DNA from: Pseudomonas cavernicola
GTDB lineage: Bacteria; Pseudomonadota; Gammaproteobacteria; Pseudomonadales; Pseudomonadaceae
Reading direction: 5' to 3'
Length of the DNA: 64,000 bases
Assembly: GCF_003596405.1 (NCBI RefSeq)
Contig: NZ_QYUR01000006.1
Location: forward strand, 558,001 to 622,000
In this document: in pieces, positions 1 through 8,716 of the stretch
Position numbering within the stretch: position 1 is the first letter of the stretch
How the letters are laid out: each line of letters starts with the position of its first letter
Made by a program: the position numbers and the translations under genes
The notes under the pieces: model-generated
Database searches by the model: none
Told to the model about the DNA's origin: nothing
Seen by the model: only the letters and a program-made list of their open reading frames with translations

Positions 1-510
1 CCGCAGCAGATAAAAGCTCACCACCGGAATCAGCAGAAAATTGCCCAGCCAACCGAGCAACGCCAAACTCGAAGCGGTGGCCTGCGCCAGCACCGCCCCA
101 ACAATGTCGGTGGTCTTGCCCAGATGCTCGGAAAAAGCCGCCTTGAGCTGATCGAAACGCCAGAAACCATCCGCCAGACCCAGTTGCGCCTGCGCCCAAG
201 GCAGGGCCGTATGCTGCAACCAGTCGAGCATCTGCGGCGCCAACTCATAGAGGCGTACCAACTGCCTGCCCAGCATCGGCAGCAGCACCAATAGCAACAC
301 CAGTAACACCAGGCTGAACAAGCCGAACACCACGACAACCGCCCAGGTGCGCGAGAGCTTCCAACGCTCCAACTGATCCACCAGCGGATCGCCTATGTAG
401 GCCAGCAACACGCCAATCAGAAAAGGCGAAAGAATCGGGTGCAGCAGGTATAGCAACCAACCGAGCAGAAACAGCCCGGCAATCCATAGCCAGTGACGTG
501 AATCAGTCAT
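1..510 (-). CDS. AI-2E family transporter (PerM-like), 3' end outside window
   Basis: The gene starts at the ATG at 510 and runs off the left edge, so about 170 N-terminal codons are visible. The translation opens MTDSRHWLWIAGLFLLGWLL and shows two adjacent hydrophobic helices in the first 35 residues, a third around 55-78 and a fourth near 150-170. This is the usual N-terminal pattern of AI-2E/PerM exporters, which are eight-helix inner-membrane permeases. The LHPILSPFLIGVLLAYIGDP stretch is typical of the family. It lies 45 nt downstream of the DUF2066 gene on the same strand and is probably co-transcribed. The substrate cannot be told; family members include proteins implicated in export of small molecules and Na+/H+ exchange. 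Confidence 0.85.
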   Translation of the reverse strand, partial: MTDSRHWLWIAGLFLLGWLLYLLHPILSPFLIGVLLAYIGDPLVDQLERWKLSRTWAVVVVFGLFSLVLLVLLLVLLPMLGRQLVRLYELAPQMLDWLQHTALPWAQAQLGLADGFWRFDQLKAAFSEHLGKTTDIVGAVLAQATASSLALLGWLGNFLLIPVVSFYLLR

Positions 511-555
511 GCCCAAAGCCTCGCAACGGGAAATTTACCCAGCCAAACCGGATGA

Positions 556-1599
556 CTACCACCGGTAACGCAGTACATCCGCGCGCGGCCGTTGCACAGG
601 TGCCGCAACAGACGTCGGGGTCTGTCCGGCCGCCACCGGTGCAGCCTCGGCCGGCATTTCCTGTAGATGCGCCAGGGCCAATTGCGCCCGCAACTGCTCG
701 GCGCTGGCCGTGACCTCATAGGTCAGACGCTCACCTTCAACCTTCTGCAGCCGCGCGCCGAACGGCTCAAGCAAGCGTTGCAGCTCGGCGTAGCGGACCA
801 GATTGGCGCCCTGCACTTCCAGCGTCAGACGCTCGGCCGCACCCGGAGCAGCGACAAAGTGCGGCGCCAAACGCTCGCTGACGGCCAAAAAGACCGCATC
901 CGTCAGGGCATCTGCGTCGGCGCCCTGGGCGGTACCTTGCTCGCGGCTATCGCCCAGCCATAGGCGCCACTGTGCCTGCCACTGTCCAGACTCCTCTTGG
1001 GCATTGACCGCCAGCAAGGCATCCGCCGCATAGCGCTCGGAGGCCGGACGCAGTGCCGCAGGCTGGGTGGCAGTGAGGTTTTCCACCGTAGCGACCAGTT
1101 GCTCATTCAAATCAGCCAGTGGCAGGCGCAGCGGCAAACCACGGTGCTGGGCGGCACGGCGCAACGGCGCGGCGCTGGCTTGACCGTCACCGACCAGACT
1201 GGCGCCTTCACTGGCGTTATTCAGCCACCACGTCAGGATCGCCGGGCGGTTGGAACCCCATAACGACAAGCCGGCTTGACGCAAGCTGCGGTCGCTGCTG
1301 ATCGGGTCAAAGTCGACCACCAGCAACTGTGGCGGACCACTTTCGTAGCCGTACTGGCTGATCAACTGTTGTGGATCCTTGCGCAATTCGGCCAGGGCCG
1401 GGCTGCGTGACGCCTTGCTATCACCGGTAAGACGCAACACCAGCGTGTCCAACGCGCGGCTCAGCGCCGCGGCACGCTCCTCGGGTTGCTGGCTGGCGAC
1501 TGGCTCGCGCACCTGATACAGGTCAGCGACCGTTTCCGCCCACGAAGGCAGGCTGAGCAGCGACAGACAGAGGACAAACAGGCGGGCAATGGCGCGCAT
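556..1599 (-). CDS. DUF2066 domain-containing exported protein
   Basis: A 347-residue protein with a clear Sec signal peptide (MRAIARLFVLCLSLLSLPSWA, cleavage expected after residue 21). It matches the DUF2066 proteins that pseudomonads encode beside purM, facing away from it. The mature part has no obvious catalytic motif; it ends in a proline/alanine-rich linker (about 305-335) and a short basic tail. Periplasmic location is inferred from the signal. The downstream AI-2E transporter gene follows in the same direction. The function of the family is unknown. Confidence 0.85.
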   Translation of the reverse strand: MRAIARLFVLCLSLLSLPSWAETVADLYQVREPVASQQPEERAAALSRALDTLVLRLTGDSKASRSPALAELRKDPQQLISQYGYESGPPQLLVVDFDPISSDRSLRQAGLSLWGSNRPAILTWWLNNASEGASLVGDGQASAAPLRRAAQHRGLPLRLPLADLNEQLVATVENLTATQPAALRPASERYAADALLAVNAQEESGQWQAQWRLWLGDSREQGTAQGADADALTDAVFLAVSERLAPHFVAAPGAAERLTLEVQGANLVRYAELQRLLEPFGARLQKVEGERLTYEVTASAEQLRAQLALAHLQEMPAEAAPVAAGQTPTSVAAPVQRPRADVLRYRW

Positions 1600-1812
1600 T
1601 GGACTCTCTCAAGGCTTAAGGGCGAAGGAAAGGCTCTACCTTAAACAGCCACCTCGACCCCGGCAACACTTGCCGGGGCCAGAAATAATCAGGGCCGGGC
1701 AGAAACAGGCCTAAATAACTGTTTAAAGCAGTCGATAACTCACTCGAACAAACAAACCCCAGTACCAGCTCCACTTAGCTAACCAGGCACATGCCTAAAG
1801 GGGAAACTTAGT

Positions 1813-3432
1813 ATGTCGATAAAACTACGCCTGCTATTGCTGACGGGCACCGGCCTGCTCACCGCCCTGATCATGAGCCTGGTCAGTTACCTGGGGAATA
1901 CCCAGATGGCTGAAGCAGTGAATGACAATGAGGTCAGTCTGACTGCACTGCGCAATCACCTTGAAGCCGACATGATGCACGACGCGCTGCGCGCCGATGT
2001 GCTCTCCGCCATGCTGGTAGGGCTGGGCAAAAGCACCACCAGCAAAGAAGAAGCGCGCAGTTCTGTCGCTGAGCACGCGGCGCGCTTTCGTGAATTACTC
2101 GGCGACAACCTCAAACTGCCGCTCAACGACACCATCAAGGCCGGCCTGAACAAAGTCAGGCCCAGCCTCGATACCTACATCAGCGCTGGCGAACGCATCG
2201 TCGGGCTGGCGCTCAACGACCCGGATGCCGCGCAGCAAGACCTGACCACTTTCAATAACGCGTTCAGTCGACTGGAAGACGAGTTGGCCGCCCTCAGCGA
2301 ACTGATCGAAACCAACACCCAACTCACCAGCAAAGGCACCCAGCAAGTCATCAGCAGCGCCAACTTCACCCTCGCCAGCGTGCTCATCGCCAGCTTGCTA
2401 CTGCTGCTCATCCAAGGGCGATGGATCATTCGCAGCATCATGGGCCCGTTGCAGTCCGCGAGCCGGATCGCCGACGGCATTGCTCAGGGCAACCTCAGCG
2501 AGCGCATAGCCGAGCCCGAGCCCGAACAGCAGGATGAAGCCAGCACACTGACTCGCAGCCTGGCGACCATGCAGCGCGACCTGCGCAGCATGATCGAGGT
2601 GGTCCGCAGCAATGCCCAGGGTGTCAGTGGCATGAGCCAGCAATTGAGCAGCGGCTGCCATCAGGTGGCCGGCAGCAGCCAGCAACAAAGCGAGGCCGCC
2701 AGCACCATGGCTGCCGCCGCCAGCGAAATGACCGCGAGCATCGAGGAAATCACCCGCCACGCCGAACGCGCACTGAATATGGCCAGCCAGGCCGAGCAAC
2801 TGGCCAAGGATGGCGGCCAGGTGATCCATCAGGTGGTCAACGACATGGATGGCATTGCCCGCTCGGTGCAGCAGTCGGCGCACGTGATCCGCACCCTGGA
2901 CAAAGAGTCCGAGCAGATTTTCAGCATCATTCAGGTGATCAAGGGCATCGCCGACCAAACCAACCTGCTGGCGCTGAACGCCGCCATCGAGGCCGCCCGT
3001 GCCGGCGAGCAAGGCCGTGGCTTTGCCGTGGTTGCCGACGAGGTGCGCAGCCTGGCCGGCCGGACCAGCGTCTCCACTCAGGAAATCGCCAGCATGGTCG
3101 AGCGCATCCAGCAAAGCACGCGCGAGGCCGTCAGCAGCATGGAGGCCGGCGTCGCGCAGGTCGACAAAGGCATGGCGGTGACCGCCGACGTCGAACGCGC
3201 CATCCGCGAAATCCTCGAGGCGACCCTGAATACGACTCAGTTGGTCAATGACATTACCCGGACTATCGGCGAGCAGAGCCTGGCCAGTAACGAAATCGCC
3301 CACCAGGTGGAAATGATTGCCAACATGTCCGAAGGCAATAGCCGGGTGATTGGCCAGAACGCCGCGACCACCGATGAACTGTCCAGCCTGGCGGGTAAGC
3401 TCTCGCAGTCGGTCGATCGGTTCCGCCTCTGA
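1813..3432 (+). CDS. Methyl-accepting chemotaxis protein
   Basis: A 539-residue transducer. A first membrane helix (about residues 5-28) is followed by a short periplasmic sensor of about 150 residues, likely a four-helix bundle, then a second helix (about 183-203), a HAMP segment (about 204-258) and a long cytoplasmic signalling coiled coil. The hairpin tip contains the hallmark [20 protein letters not shown] at about residues 379-398 followed by [12 protein letters not shown]. There is no C-terminal pentapeptide for CheR. An AAAGGGG sequence just upstream of the ATG acts as the ribosome site. It is monocistronic. The ligand is unknown; the small sensor argues for a simple binding pocket rather than a dCACHE fold. 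Confidence 0.93.
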   Translation: MSIKLRLLLLTGTGLLTALIMSLVSYLGNTQMAEAVNDNEVSLTALRNHLEADMMHDALRADVLSAMLVGLGKSTTSKEEARSSVAEHAARFRELLGDNLKLPLNDTIKAGLNKVRPSLDTYISAGERIVGLALNDPDAAQQDLTTFNNAFSRLEDELAALSELIETNTQLTSKGTQQVISSANFTLASVLIASLLLLLIQGRWIIRSIMGPLQSASRIADGIAQGNLSERIAEPEPEQQDEASTLTRSLATMQRDLRSMIEVVRSNAQGVSGMSQQLSSGCHQVAGSSQQQSEAASTMAAAASEMTASIEEITRHAERALNMASQAEQLAKDGGQVIHQVVNDMDGIARSVQQSAHVIRTLDKESEQIFSIIQVIKGIADQTNLLALNAAIEAARAGEQGRGFAVVADEVRSLAGRTSVSTQEIASMVERIQQSTREAVSSMEAGVAQVDKGMAVTADVERAIREILEATLNTTQLVNDITRTIGEQSLASNEIAHQVEMIANMSEGNSRVIGQNAATTDELSSLAGKLSQSVDRFRL

Positions 3433-3732
3433 CAGATTAACTGGCGGCTGTTCGTCGGATCAGCCGCCGCCAGCGCCTTGCCACTGGCACCGGCCGACAG
3501 GCTCTGATGGCCGCCTGCCGGTAAGCCTGATAAAATCGCGCGCCTTCGCAGACCGGCTTCGGCAGTACCTCAAGTCCAGTGAAACCTCGCGAGCGCAGCA
3601 GAGAAAGGCGAAAACAGGCAAACGGTGCTTTTCAGCCGGTTTTCAACTGATATCTCGCGCGCAACCCGCAGCAGTGTTCACTTAACTTGACCCGGTCGAT
3701 CCCCGAACATCCCTTTTAAAAGGCCTGGATCT
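3433..3732. other. Intergenic region between chemoreceptor and purM
   Basis: 300 bases without a convincing gene. A GGCGGCTG/CAGCCGCC hairpin (3443-3450 with 3461-3468) sits just after the chemoreceptor stop and may help end that transcript, though no T-run follows. The rest presumably holds the purM promoter and leader. I could not find a clean -35/-10 pair or a purine riboswitch core. Confidence 0.4.
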
Positions 3733-4791
3733 ATGAGCAAGCAACCCTCCATTAGCTACAAGGACGCCGGTGTAGATATCGATGCGGGCGAAGCCCTGGT
3801 CGAGCGCATCAAAAGCGTGGCCAAGCGCACCGCACGTCCGGAAGTGATGGGCGGCCTGGGCGGCTTCGGCGCTCTCTGCGAGATCCCGGCCGGTTACAAG
3901 CAGCCGGTACTGGTCTCTGGCACCGACGGCGTCGGCACCAAGCTGCGTCTGGCGCTGAACCTGAACAAGCACGACAGTATCGGCATCGACCTGGTCGCCA
4001 TGTGCGTCAATGACTTGGTGGTGTGTGGCGCCGAGCCGCTGTTCTTCCTCGACTACTACGCCACCGGCAAACTCAACGTCGACACCGCCGCGCAAGTGGT
4101 CACCGGCATTGGCGCCGGCTGTGAGCTGGCCGGCTGCTCCCTGGTCGGCGGTGAAACTGCCGAGATGCCGGGCATGTACGAAGGCGAAGACTACGACCTG
4201 GCCGGCTTCTGCGTCGGCGTGGTGGAGAAGGCCGAGATCATCGACGGCTCCAAGGTGCAGGCCGGCGACGCCCTCATCGCCCTGCCCTCCTCCGGCCCGC
4301 ACTCCAACGGTTATTCGCTGATCCGCAAGATCATCGAAGTCGCCGGCGCCGACATCGAGAACATCCAGCTCGACGGCAAGCCGCTGACCGAGCTGCTGAT
4401 GGCACCGACCCGGATCTACGTCAAACCGCTGCTCAAGCTGATCAAAGACACCGGCGCAGTCAAAGCCATGGCCCATATCACCGGTGGCGGCCTGCTGGAT
4501 AACATCCCGCGCGTGCTGCCTGAAGGCGCGCAAGCGGTGGTCGATGTGGCCAGCTGGAAACGCCCGGCGGTGTTCGACTGGCTGCAAGAGCAAGGCAACG
4601 TCAACGAAGTGGAAATGCACCGCGTCCTCAACTGCGGCGTGGGCATGGTCATCTGCGTGGCTCAAGAGCACGTCGAAACGGCACTGCAAACCCTGCGCGA
4701 GGCCGGCGAACAGCCTTGGCTGATCGGCCAGATCGCCGCCAGCGCTCAAGGCGCAGAGCGTGTGGTACTGAACAACCTGAAAGGTCACTGA
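3733..4791 (+). CDS. purM: Phosphoribosylformylglycinamidine cyclo-ligase (AIR synthetase)
   Basis: PurM carries out the ATP-dependent ring closure of FGAM to AIR in de novo purine synthesis, in the cytosol. The 352-residue length is standard. The ATP-binding loop SGTDGVGTK lies at residues 62-70, and the motifs [11 protein letters not shown] and [13 protein letters not shown] are intact. The stop codon shares its A with the purN start (TGATG at 4789-4793), so purN is translationally coupled. The purM-purN pair with DUF3108 behind it is the usual Pseudomonas arrangement. Confidence 0.97.
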   Translation: MSKQPSISYKDAGVDIDAGEALVERIKSVAKRTARPEVMGGLGGFGALCEIPAGYKQPVLVSGTDGVGTKLRLALNLNKHDSIGIDLVAMCVNDLVVCGAEPLFFLDYYATGKLNVDTAAQVVTGIGAGCELAGCSLVGGETAEMPGMYEGEDYDLAGFCVGVVEKAEIIDGSKVQAGDALIALPSSGPHSNGYSLIRKIIEVAGADIENIQLDGKPLTELLMAPTRIYVKPLLKLIKDTGAVKAMAHITGGGLLDNIPRVLPEGAQAVVDVASWKRPAVFDWLQEQGNVNEVEMHRVLNCGVGMVICVAQEHVETALQTLREAGEQPWLIGQIAASAQGAERVVLNNLKGH

Positions 4792-5441
4792 TGCCGGCAC
4801 GCTGCGATGTAGTCGTGCTGATCTCTGGCTCCGGCAGTAACCTGCAAGCGCTGATCGACGCTACCCAGGCCGGTGAAAATCCGGCCCGGATTCGCGCGGT
4901 GATCGCCAACCGCGCCGACGCCTACGGCCTGGAGCGGGCGAAAGCCGCCGGTATCGACACCCAAGTCCTCGATCACAAAGCCTTCGTCGGCCGTGAGGCC
5001 TTCGATGCGGCGCTGATTGAGCTGATCGACACTTTCACCCCTCAACTGGTAGTGCTGGCTGGCTTTATGCGCATCCTCAGCCCAGACTTTGTGCGTCACT
5101 ACCAAGGTCGCCTGCTGAATATCCATCCCTCGCTGCTGCCCAAATACAAAGGCCTGCACACCCATCAACGGGTGTTGGAGGCTGGCGACAACGAACACGG
5201 TTGCAGCGTGCACTTCGTCACCGAGGAACTCGATGGGGGCCCTCTGGTCGTACAAGCTGTAATCCCGGTACAGTCGGATGACTCACCGGAAAGCCTGGCC
5301 AAACGCGTGCATGTGCAGGAACACTACATTTACCCATTGGCCGTGCGTTGGTTTGCCGAAGGCCGCTTGCGTCTTGGCCCACACGTCGCAATGCTGGATG
5401 GCCAGCCCCTACCGGCCACCGGCCACCTGATTCGAACCTAG
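4791..5441 (+). CDS. purN: Phosphoribosylglycinamide formyltransferase 1
   Basis: PurN transfers a formyl group from 10-formyl-tetrahydrofolate to GAR. I start it at the ATG that overlaps the purM stop, giving 216 residues; a longer upstream reading would only read purM out of frame. GSGSNLQ (13-19) is the phosphate-binding loop. The catalytic trio is visible as N110, H112 (in NIHPSLLP) and D148 (in ELDGGP), four residues later than in E. coli. It is the second gene of the purMN operon; the DUF3108 gene begins 8 nt after its stop. Confidence 0.97.
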   Translation: MPARCDVVVLISGSGSNLQALIDATQAGENPARIRAVIANRADAYGLERAKAAGIDTQVLDHKAFVGREAFDAALIELIDTFTPQLVVLAGFMRILSPDFVRHYQGRLLNIHPSLLPKYKGLHTHQRVLEAGDNEHGCSVHFVTEELDGGPLVVQAVIPVQSDDSPESLAKRVHVQEHYIYPLAVRWFAEGRLRLGPHVAMLDGQPLPATGHLIRT

Positions 5442-5449
5442 GAGACTCT

Positions 5450-6166
5450 ATGCGTCGCGCCCTGCTGTTCGTCCTCGCCGTGCTTACCCTGCCGGTGCAG
5501 GCCCTGGAGCTCAAACCCTTCTCCGCCAGCTACACCGCGGACTGGAAACAGCTGCCCATAAGCGGTACCGCTGAGCGCAGCCTCAAGCGCCAAGATGACG
5601 GGCGCTGGCTGCTCAACTTTGAAGCCTCCATGCTGGTCGCCAGCGTCACCGAGGAAAGCACCTTCCGCATCGAGAATGACAGCTTCCTGCCGCTGACCTA
5701 CAACTACGACCGTAGCGGTCTGGGCAAAGGTAAACAGGTTGAGTTCGATTTCGACTGGACCGCGAAGCAAATCATCGGCACCGACCGCGGCCAGCAAGTT
5801 TCTCAGCCACTCAACCGTGGCCTGCAGGACAAGTCGACCTATCAACTGGTGCTCCAGCATGATGTGGCGGCCGGCAAAAAGAGCATGAGCTACCAAGTGA
5901 TCGACGGCGACGAGATCGAAACCTACGACTTCCGCGTGCTGGGCGAAGAGACCGTCAGCACCAAGGCCGGCTTGGTCGATGCGATCAAGGTCGAGCGCGT
6001 GCGTGACCCGACGCAGAGCAGCCGCAAAACCGTGCTCTGGTTCGCCAAGGATTGGGACTTCCTGCTGGTGCGCCTGCATCAAGTCGAGAAGGACGGCAAG
6101 GAATACCAGATCATGCTTAAGGATGGCTCGGTGGACGGCCAGCCCGTCAAAGGCCGCGGCGAATAA
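5450..6166 (+). CDS. DUF3108 domain-containing exported protein
   Basis: A 238-residue protein beginning at 5450 behind a TAGGAGA ribosome site. Residues 1-18 (MRRALLFVLAVLTLPVQA) form a signal peptide. The mature protein fits DUF3108, a beta-rich periplasmic family with the FSASYTADWKQLPISGTAER opening. No catalytic residues are known for the family. It is the third gene behind purM-purN and is closed by a strong terminator. The link with purine synthesis is positional only. Confidence 0.85.
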   Translation: MRRALLFVLAVLTLPVQALELKPFSASYTADWKQLPISGTAERSLKRQDDGRWLLNFEASMLVASVTEESTFRIENDSFLPLTYNYDRSGLGKGKQVEFDFDWTAKQIIGTDRGQQVSQPLNRGLQDKSTYQLVLQHDVAAGKKSMSYQVIDGDEIETYDFRVLGEETVSTKAGLVDAIKVERVRDPTQSSRKTVLWFAKDWDFLLVRLHQVEKDGKEYQIMLKDGSVDGQPVKGRGE

Positions 6167-6184
6167 TCCTCAAGGCATAAAAAA

Positions 6185-6210
6185 GCCGGGCCAAGCCCGG
6201 CTTTATTATT
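6185..6210 (+). terminator. Rho-independent terminator of the purMN-DUF3108 operon
   Basis: Perfect 7-bp GC stem GCCGGGC / GCCCGGC (6185-6191, 6195-6201) with a CAA loop and a T-rich tail. It sits 19 bases after the DUF3108 stop. Confidence 0.88.
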
Positions 6211-6327
6211 GTCCGAAATAATCCTAACTCTTCCAGATATCCTCCTGATAGCCTAGCTATTCCGAGGGCTTAAGGCATTCTCCTGTCCGATTGTGTTCAA
6301 CGTCATTTGACCTCATCCGACAATGAA

Positions 6328-6356
6328 GTGGGGGGGGGGGACAACTGGGGGGATAA
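6328..6356 (+). repeat. Left G-rich boundary repeat of the accessory island
   Basis: The sequence reads GTG plus a run of eleven G in all (6330-6340), then ACAACT, six G, and ATAAAA. A matching copy (GTGGGGGG ACAAAT GGGGGG ACATAA) lies at 16102-16127. Paired G-run blocks of this kind are common just upstream of P4-type integrase genes, and an integrase remnant starts 24 bases later. It is probably an old attachment-site half. Confidence 0.6.
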
Positions 6357-6379
6357 AAGGTAACGACAGGGGAAAATAA

Positions 6380-6940
6380 ATGGGTAAACTGAATCCGAAA
6401 CAAGTCGAAAACCTGACTGAAGCCGGCACCTATGAAGATGATGATGGGCTTCGCTTGGTCGTCAACCTACCGGGCGTAAATCCTGGCTTCTTCGCTTCCA
6501 ACTGGCAGGTCGTCGTAGGGAGATGGCCTGGGCTCCTTTCCTGAAGTCAGTCTCAAGAAAGCTAGACAAGAAGCCAGCGCCAAACGCAGCCAATTGAGCG
6601 ATGGTGTAGATCCTCTAGCCGCTCGCGACATCGAACGCGCAGCCCAACGCGAGGCTCAACGCGCCAGCGAGGCAAAACAACTAAAGTTTGAAACGCTCGC
6701 CACCGAGTATTGCGAAGCACACGGGGGCACCTGGTCAGATAAGTGGCGCAAAGGCTGGCTACGAAAGCTGGAGCTGTATGCGTTTGACCACATCGGCAAA
6801 CTGTCAGCCGAGGAGATTGGCACTCCCCAGATACTCAAGGTGCTGCAACCGATCTGGGCCACCAAAACGAGAACCGCCGACGAGTACGCGGGCAGATTGA
6901 ACAGATCCTGGACGCACGCTTCAATCACGGTTCCACCATG
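6380..6940 (+). pseudogene. Decayed P4-type tyrosine integrase (N-terminal part)
   Basis: The first 40 or so codons (MGKLNPKQVENLTEAG onwards) match the DUF4102 arm-binding domain of P4-family integrases. The frame is then lost: around 6510-6535 a one-base loss shifts the sequence, and GLGSFPEVSLKKARQEA continues in another frame. Core-binding-like sequence follows up to about 6890. A further shift turns an expected RGQIEQILDAR into NRSWTH, and the protein stops. The catalytic R...HxxR...Y domain is absent, so the enzyme cannot act. It lies next to the boundary repeat, where the integrase of such an island is expected. Confidence 0.82.
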
Positions 6941-7009
6941 ACTGGTGGAGTCGCCAAGTCGGATGACGTCCATATCTGCTCCTTATCCGTTGCACGATCA
7001 GATACGTCT

Positions 7010-7038
7010 CCTTCGGTGGGCACAATGCCCACCGAAGG
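7010..7038 (-). terminator. Perfect 12-bp hairpin after the tla3 gene
   Basis: CCTTCGGTGGGC / GCCCACCGAAGG with a five-base ACAAT loop, about 80 nt beyond the tla3 stop on the minus strand. There is no T-run on either side, so an intrinsic terminator is possible but unproven; it could equally protect the 3' end of the mRNA. Confidence 0.45.
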
Positions 7039-7117
7039 ATGAGTGCTCATGCGTGATAATCGATCATCCAGAGGCAAGCAGCCTCCCGTCACAACAAGTA
7101 TTGATGTCTACGGGGCT

Positions 7118-8716
7118 TTACAGCTCATCCATCCAGTTGCTGTTCGGCTTCAGGTCAGCCAGAAACTCCTCCAAGGCATAGTCCGTTTGCACAACTGGCG
7201 GCTTAGGAGTTGGTGACACGATAGGGTTACCCACCGGCTGTATTTTGGGAGCCGGGTCATCGCTGCTGGCGGTCTGCGGCATCAGGTTGACCCCGAAAGG
7301 GTTACTGACAGGTTTCTTGCCCGGCGTGGCCGAGGTGATCGAGATGATCGTCGCCTGGTCCTGACGGCGCATTGGCATGACTACGCTGGTATCGGCATTC
7401 AGGTAACTGGCCATGGTGGCCAGCGCGATTCCTACAAAAGGCGAAGCCGCCCCTGTGTCACCCAGTCGTTGGGTGAGATCGTAGCTCTCCCGTGATTCAA
7501 GCAGGTCAAGCGGGCTGTGAGCGGCCTTCAGGGCGGGCAGCAGTTCAGCGAGAGGGGCCGCATTCAAACCGCCATCGTAGAACAACCGAGCAGGCTTCGG
7601 AGTGAGCCCATCTATAGCTTTTTGCCAGCCAGCAGCTAACTGGGCGGTCAGGGCCTCGCGCTTCAGACGCTCGCCAGTATCGGGGCGTTGCAGCGACACC
7701 ATGACAGGGCGGTGAATTTTGGCCAGTACCGGCAGCGCATCCCATTGCTCGAAAGCGCGTTGGGTCCAGGGCTGTGGAATGAACTCCGATGGCTGGAATT
7801 CCACCGCGGGTTTACGCAAGCCCCAGCCTCTGAATTCGGGGTCAATTTTATTGTCGTTGACCTTGGCGAACTGGGCGTAGTAACGCAACCATTCGACACG
7901 TTCGGGACGACCGACGACCATGGCGACTATTGAGTCCGTGAGTTCACCAGGTTGCCGAGGTCCGGTCCCAAGCCCTATGGGCTTATTACCCTTGGTCGTC
8001 AATGACAAGGCCATGTTGAACCCCTCGTTAACGTATACCAGCAACGCAGGAAGGTCCGGATTACGCTCGAATATCTGGAACAGAGATTCCACCACCCCTT
8101 CGGGGGTGTCATTGCAGACTATGCCGTCCTGTAAATTACGAATGCGGTGCCAATGCAATCCCGCCGGGCTCCGCATATCGTTGACCATGACAGACAGGCT
8201 TTCCTGCGTTCTTTCAGGAGTGAAACGCAGATTCGGTGTTTTGGGACTCCAACCACGAACCACTGTGATGGTAGGGATCGGCCACTTTTCCATGAAGTTT
8301 CGCAACCCTAGCTCCAGCGCATCCGTTTCCCGTTTTTCAGAGGCCATATCCTTGTCATCGGCAGTCACTGGGTACTTCTTCGGGTCCATAGGCAGAATAC
8401 TGCCAACATGTAGAGCCTCTGGCTGTTTTGCATTCTGCTCTTGCAACGTCTGCCAGGCCTGACCTTGACGAAATACATCCAGGCTCATGCCGATGCTGAG
8501 CACATCCAGGGTTTCCAGGCGAGATGAAGTGGTCGGAGCACGATAACGAGCGTCAGCAGACATGGCAGAGGCCTTATGGGAAGAGGGATAGGCAGCCACA
8601 GGCGTGGCCTGGCTGGCAAAGCAGCGCATGGTCGTCAAAGGAGGCTCGGCAGCCTGAACCAGATGGCTGGTCAACAGCAGGCCGGAGAGTGCACCGCACG
8701 CAAGCAAACGGCGCAT
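7118..8716 (-). CDS. tla3: Type VI lipase adaptor Tla3-like protein (DUF2875)
   Basis: A 532-residue protein with an N-terminal hydrophobic signal (MRRLLACGALSGLLLTSHLVQA). It belongs to the DUF2875 group; the C-terminal half resembles the Tla3 adaptors that in P. aeruginosa hand the phospholipase Tle3 to VgrG. The signal would put it through the inner membrane, while the published adaptor role is cytoplasmic loading, so location is open. Its ATG shares a base with the tle3 stop (TGATG around 8716), showing tight coupling. The proline-rich C-terminal tail (about 490-520) is low complexity. It closes the vgrG-tle3-tla3 operon. Confidence 0.75.
   Translation of the reverse strand: MRRLLACGALSGLLLTSHLVQAAEPPLTTMRCFASQATPVAAYPSSHKASAMSADARYRAPTTSSRLETLDVLSIGMSLDVFRQGQAWQTLQEQNAKQPEALHVGSILPMDPKKYPVTADDKDMASEKRETDALELGLRNFMEKWPIPTITVVRGWSPKTPNLRFTPERTQESLSVMVNDMRSPAGLHWHRIRNLQDGIVCNDTPEGVVESLFQIFERNPDLPALLVYVNEGFNMALSLTTKGNKPIGLGTGPRQPGELTDSIVAMVVGRPERVEWLRYYAQFAKVNDNKIDPEFRGWGLRKPAVEFQPSEFIPQPWTQRAFEQWDALPVLAKIHRPVMVSLQRPDTGERLKREALTAQLAAGWQKAIDGLTPKPARLFYDGGLNAAPLAELLPALKAAHSPLDLLESRESYDLTQRLGDTGAASPFVGIALATMASYLNADTSVVMPMRRQDQATIISITSATPGKKPVSNPFGVNLMPQTASSDDPAPKIQPVGNPIVSPTPKPPVVQTDYALEEFLADLKPNSNWMDEL

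Noticed and set aside
3682..4800. 372-codon minus-strand frame
   Set aside because: Antisense of purM; no recognisable domain and His/Ala-rich composition typical of a shadow frame.
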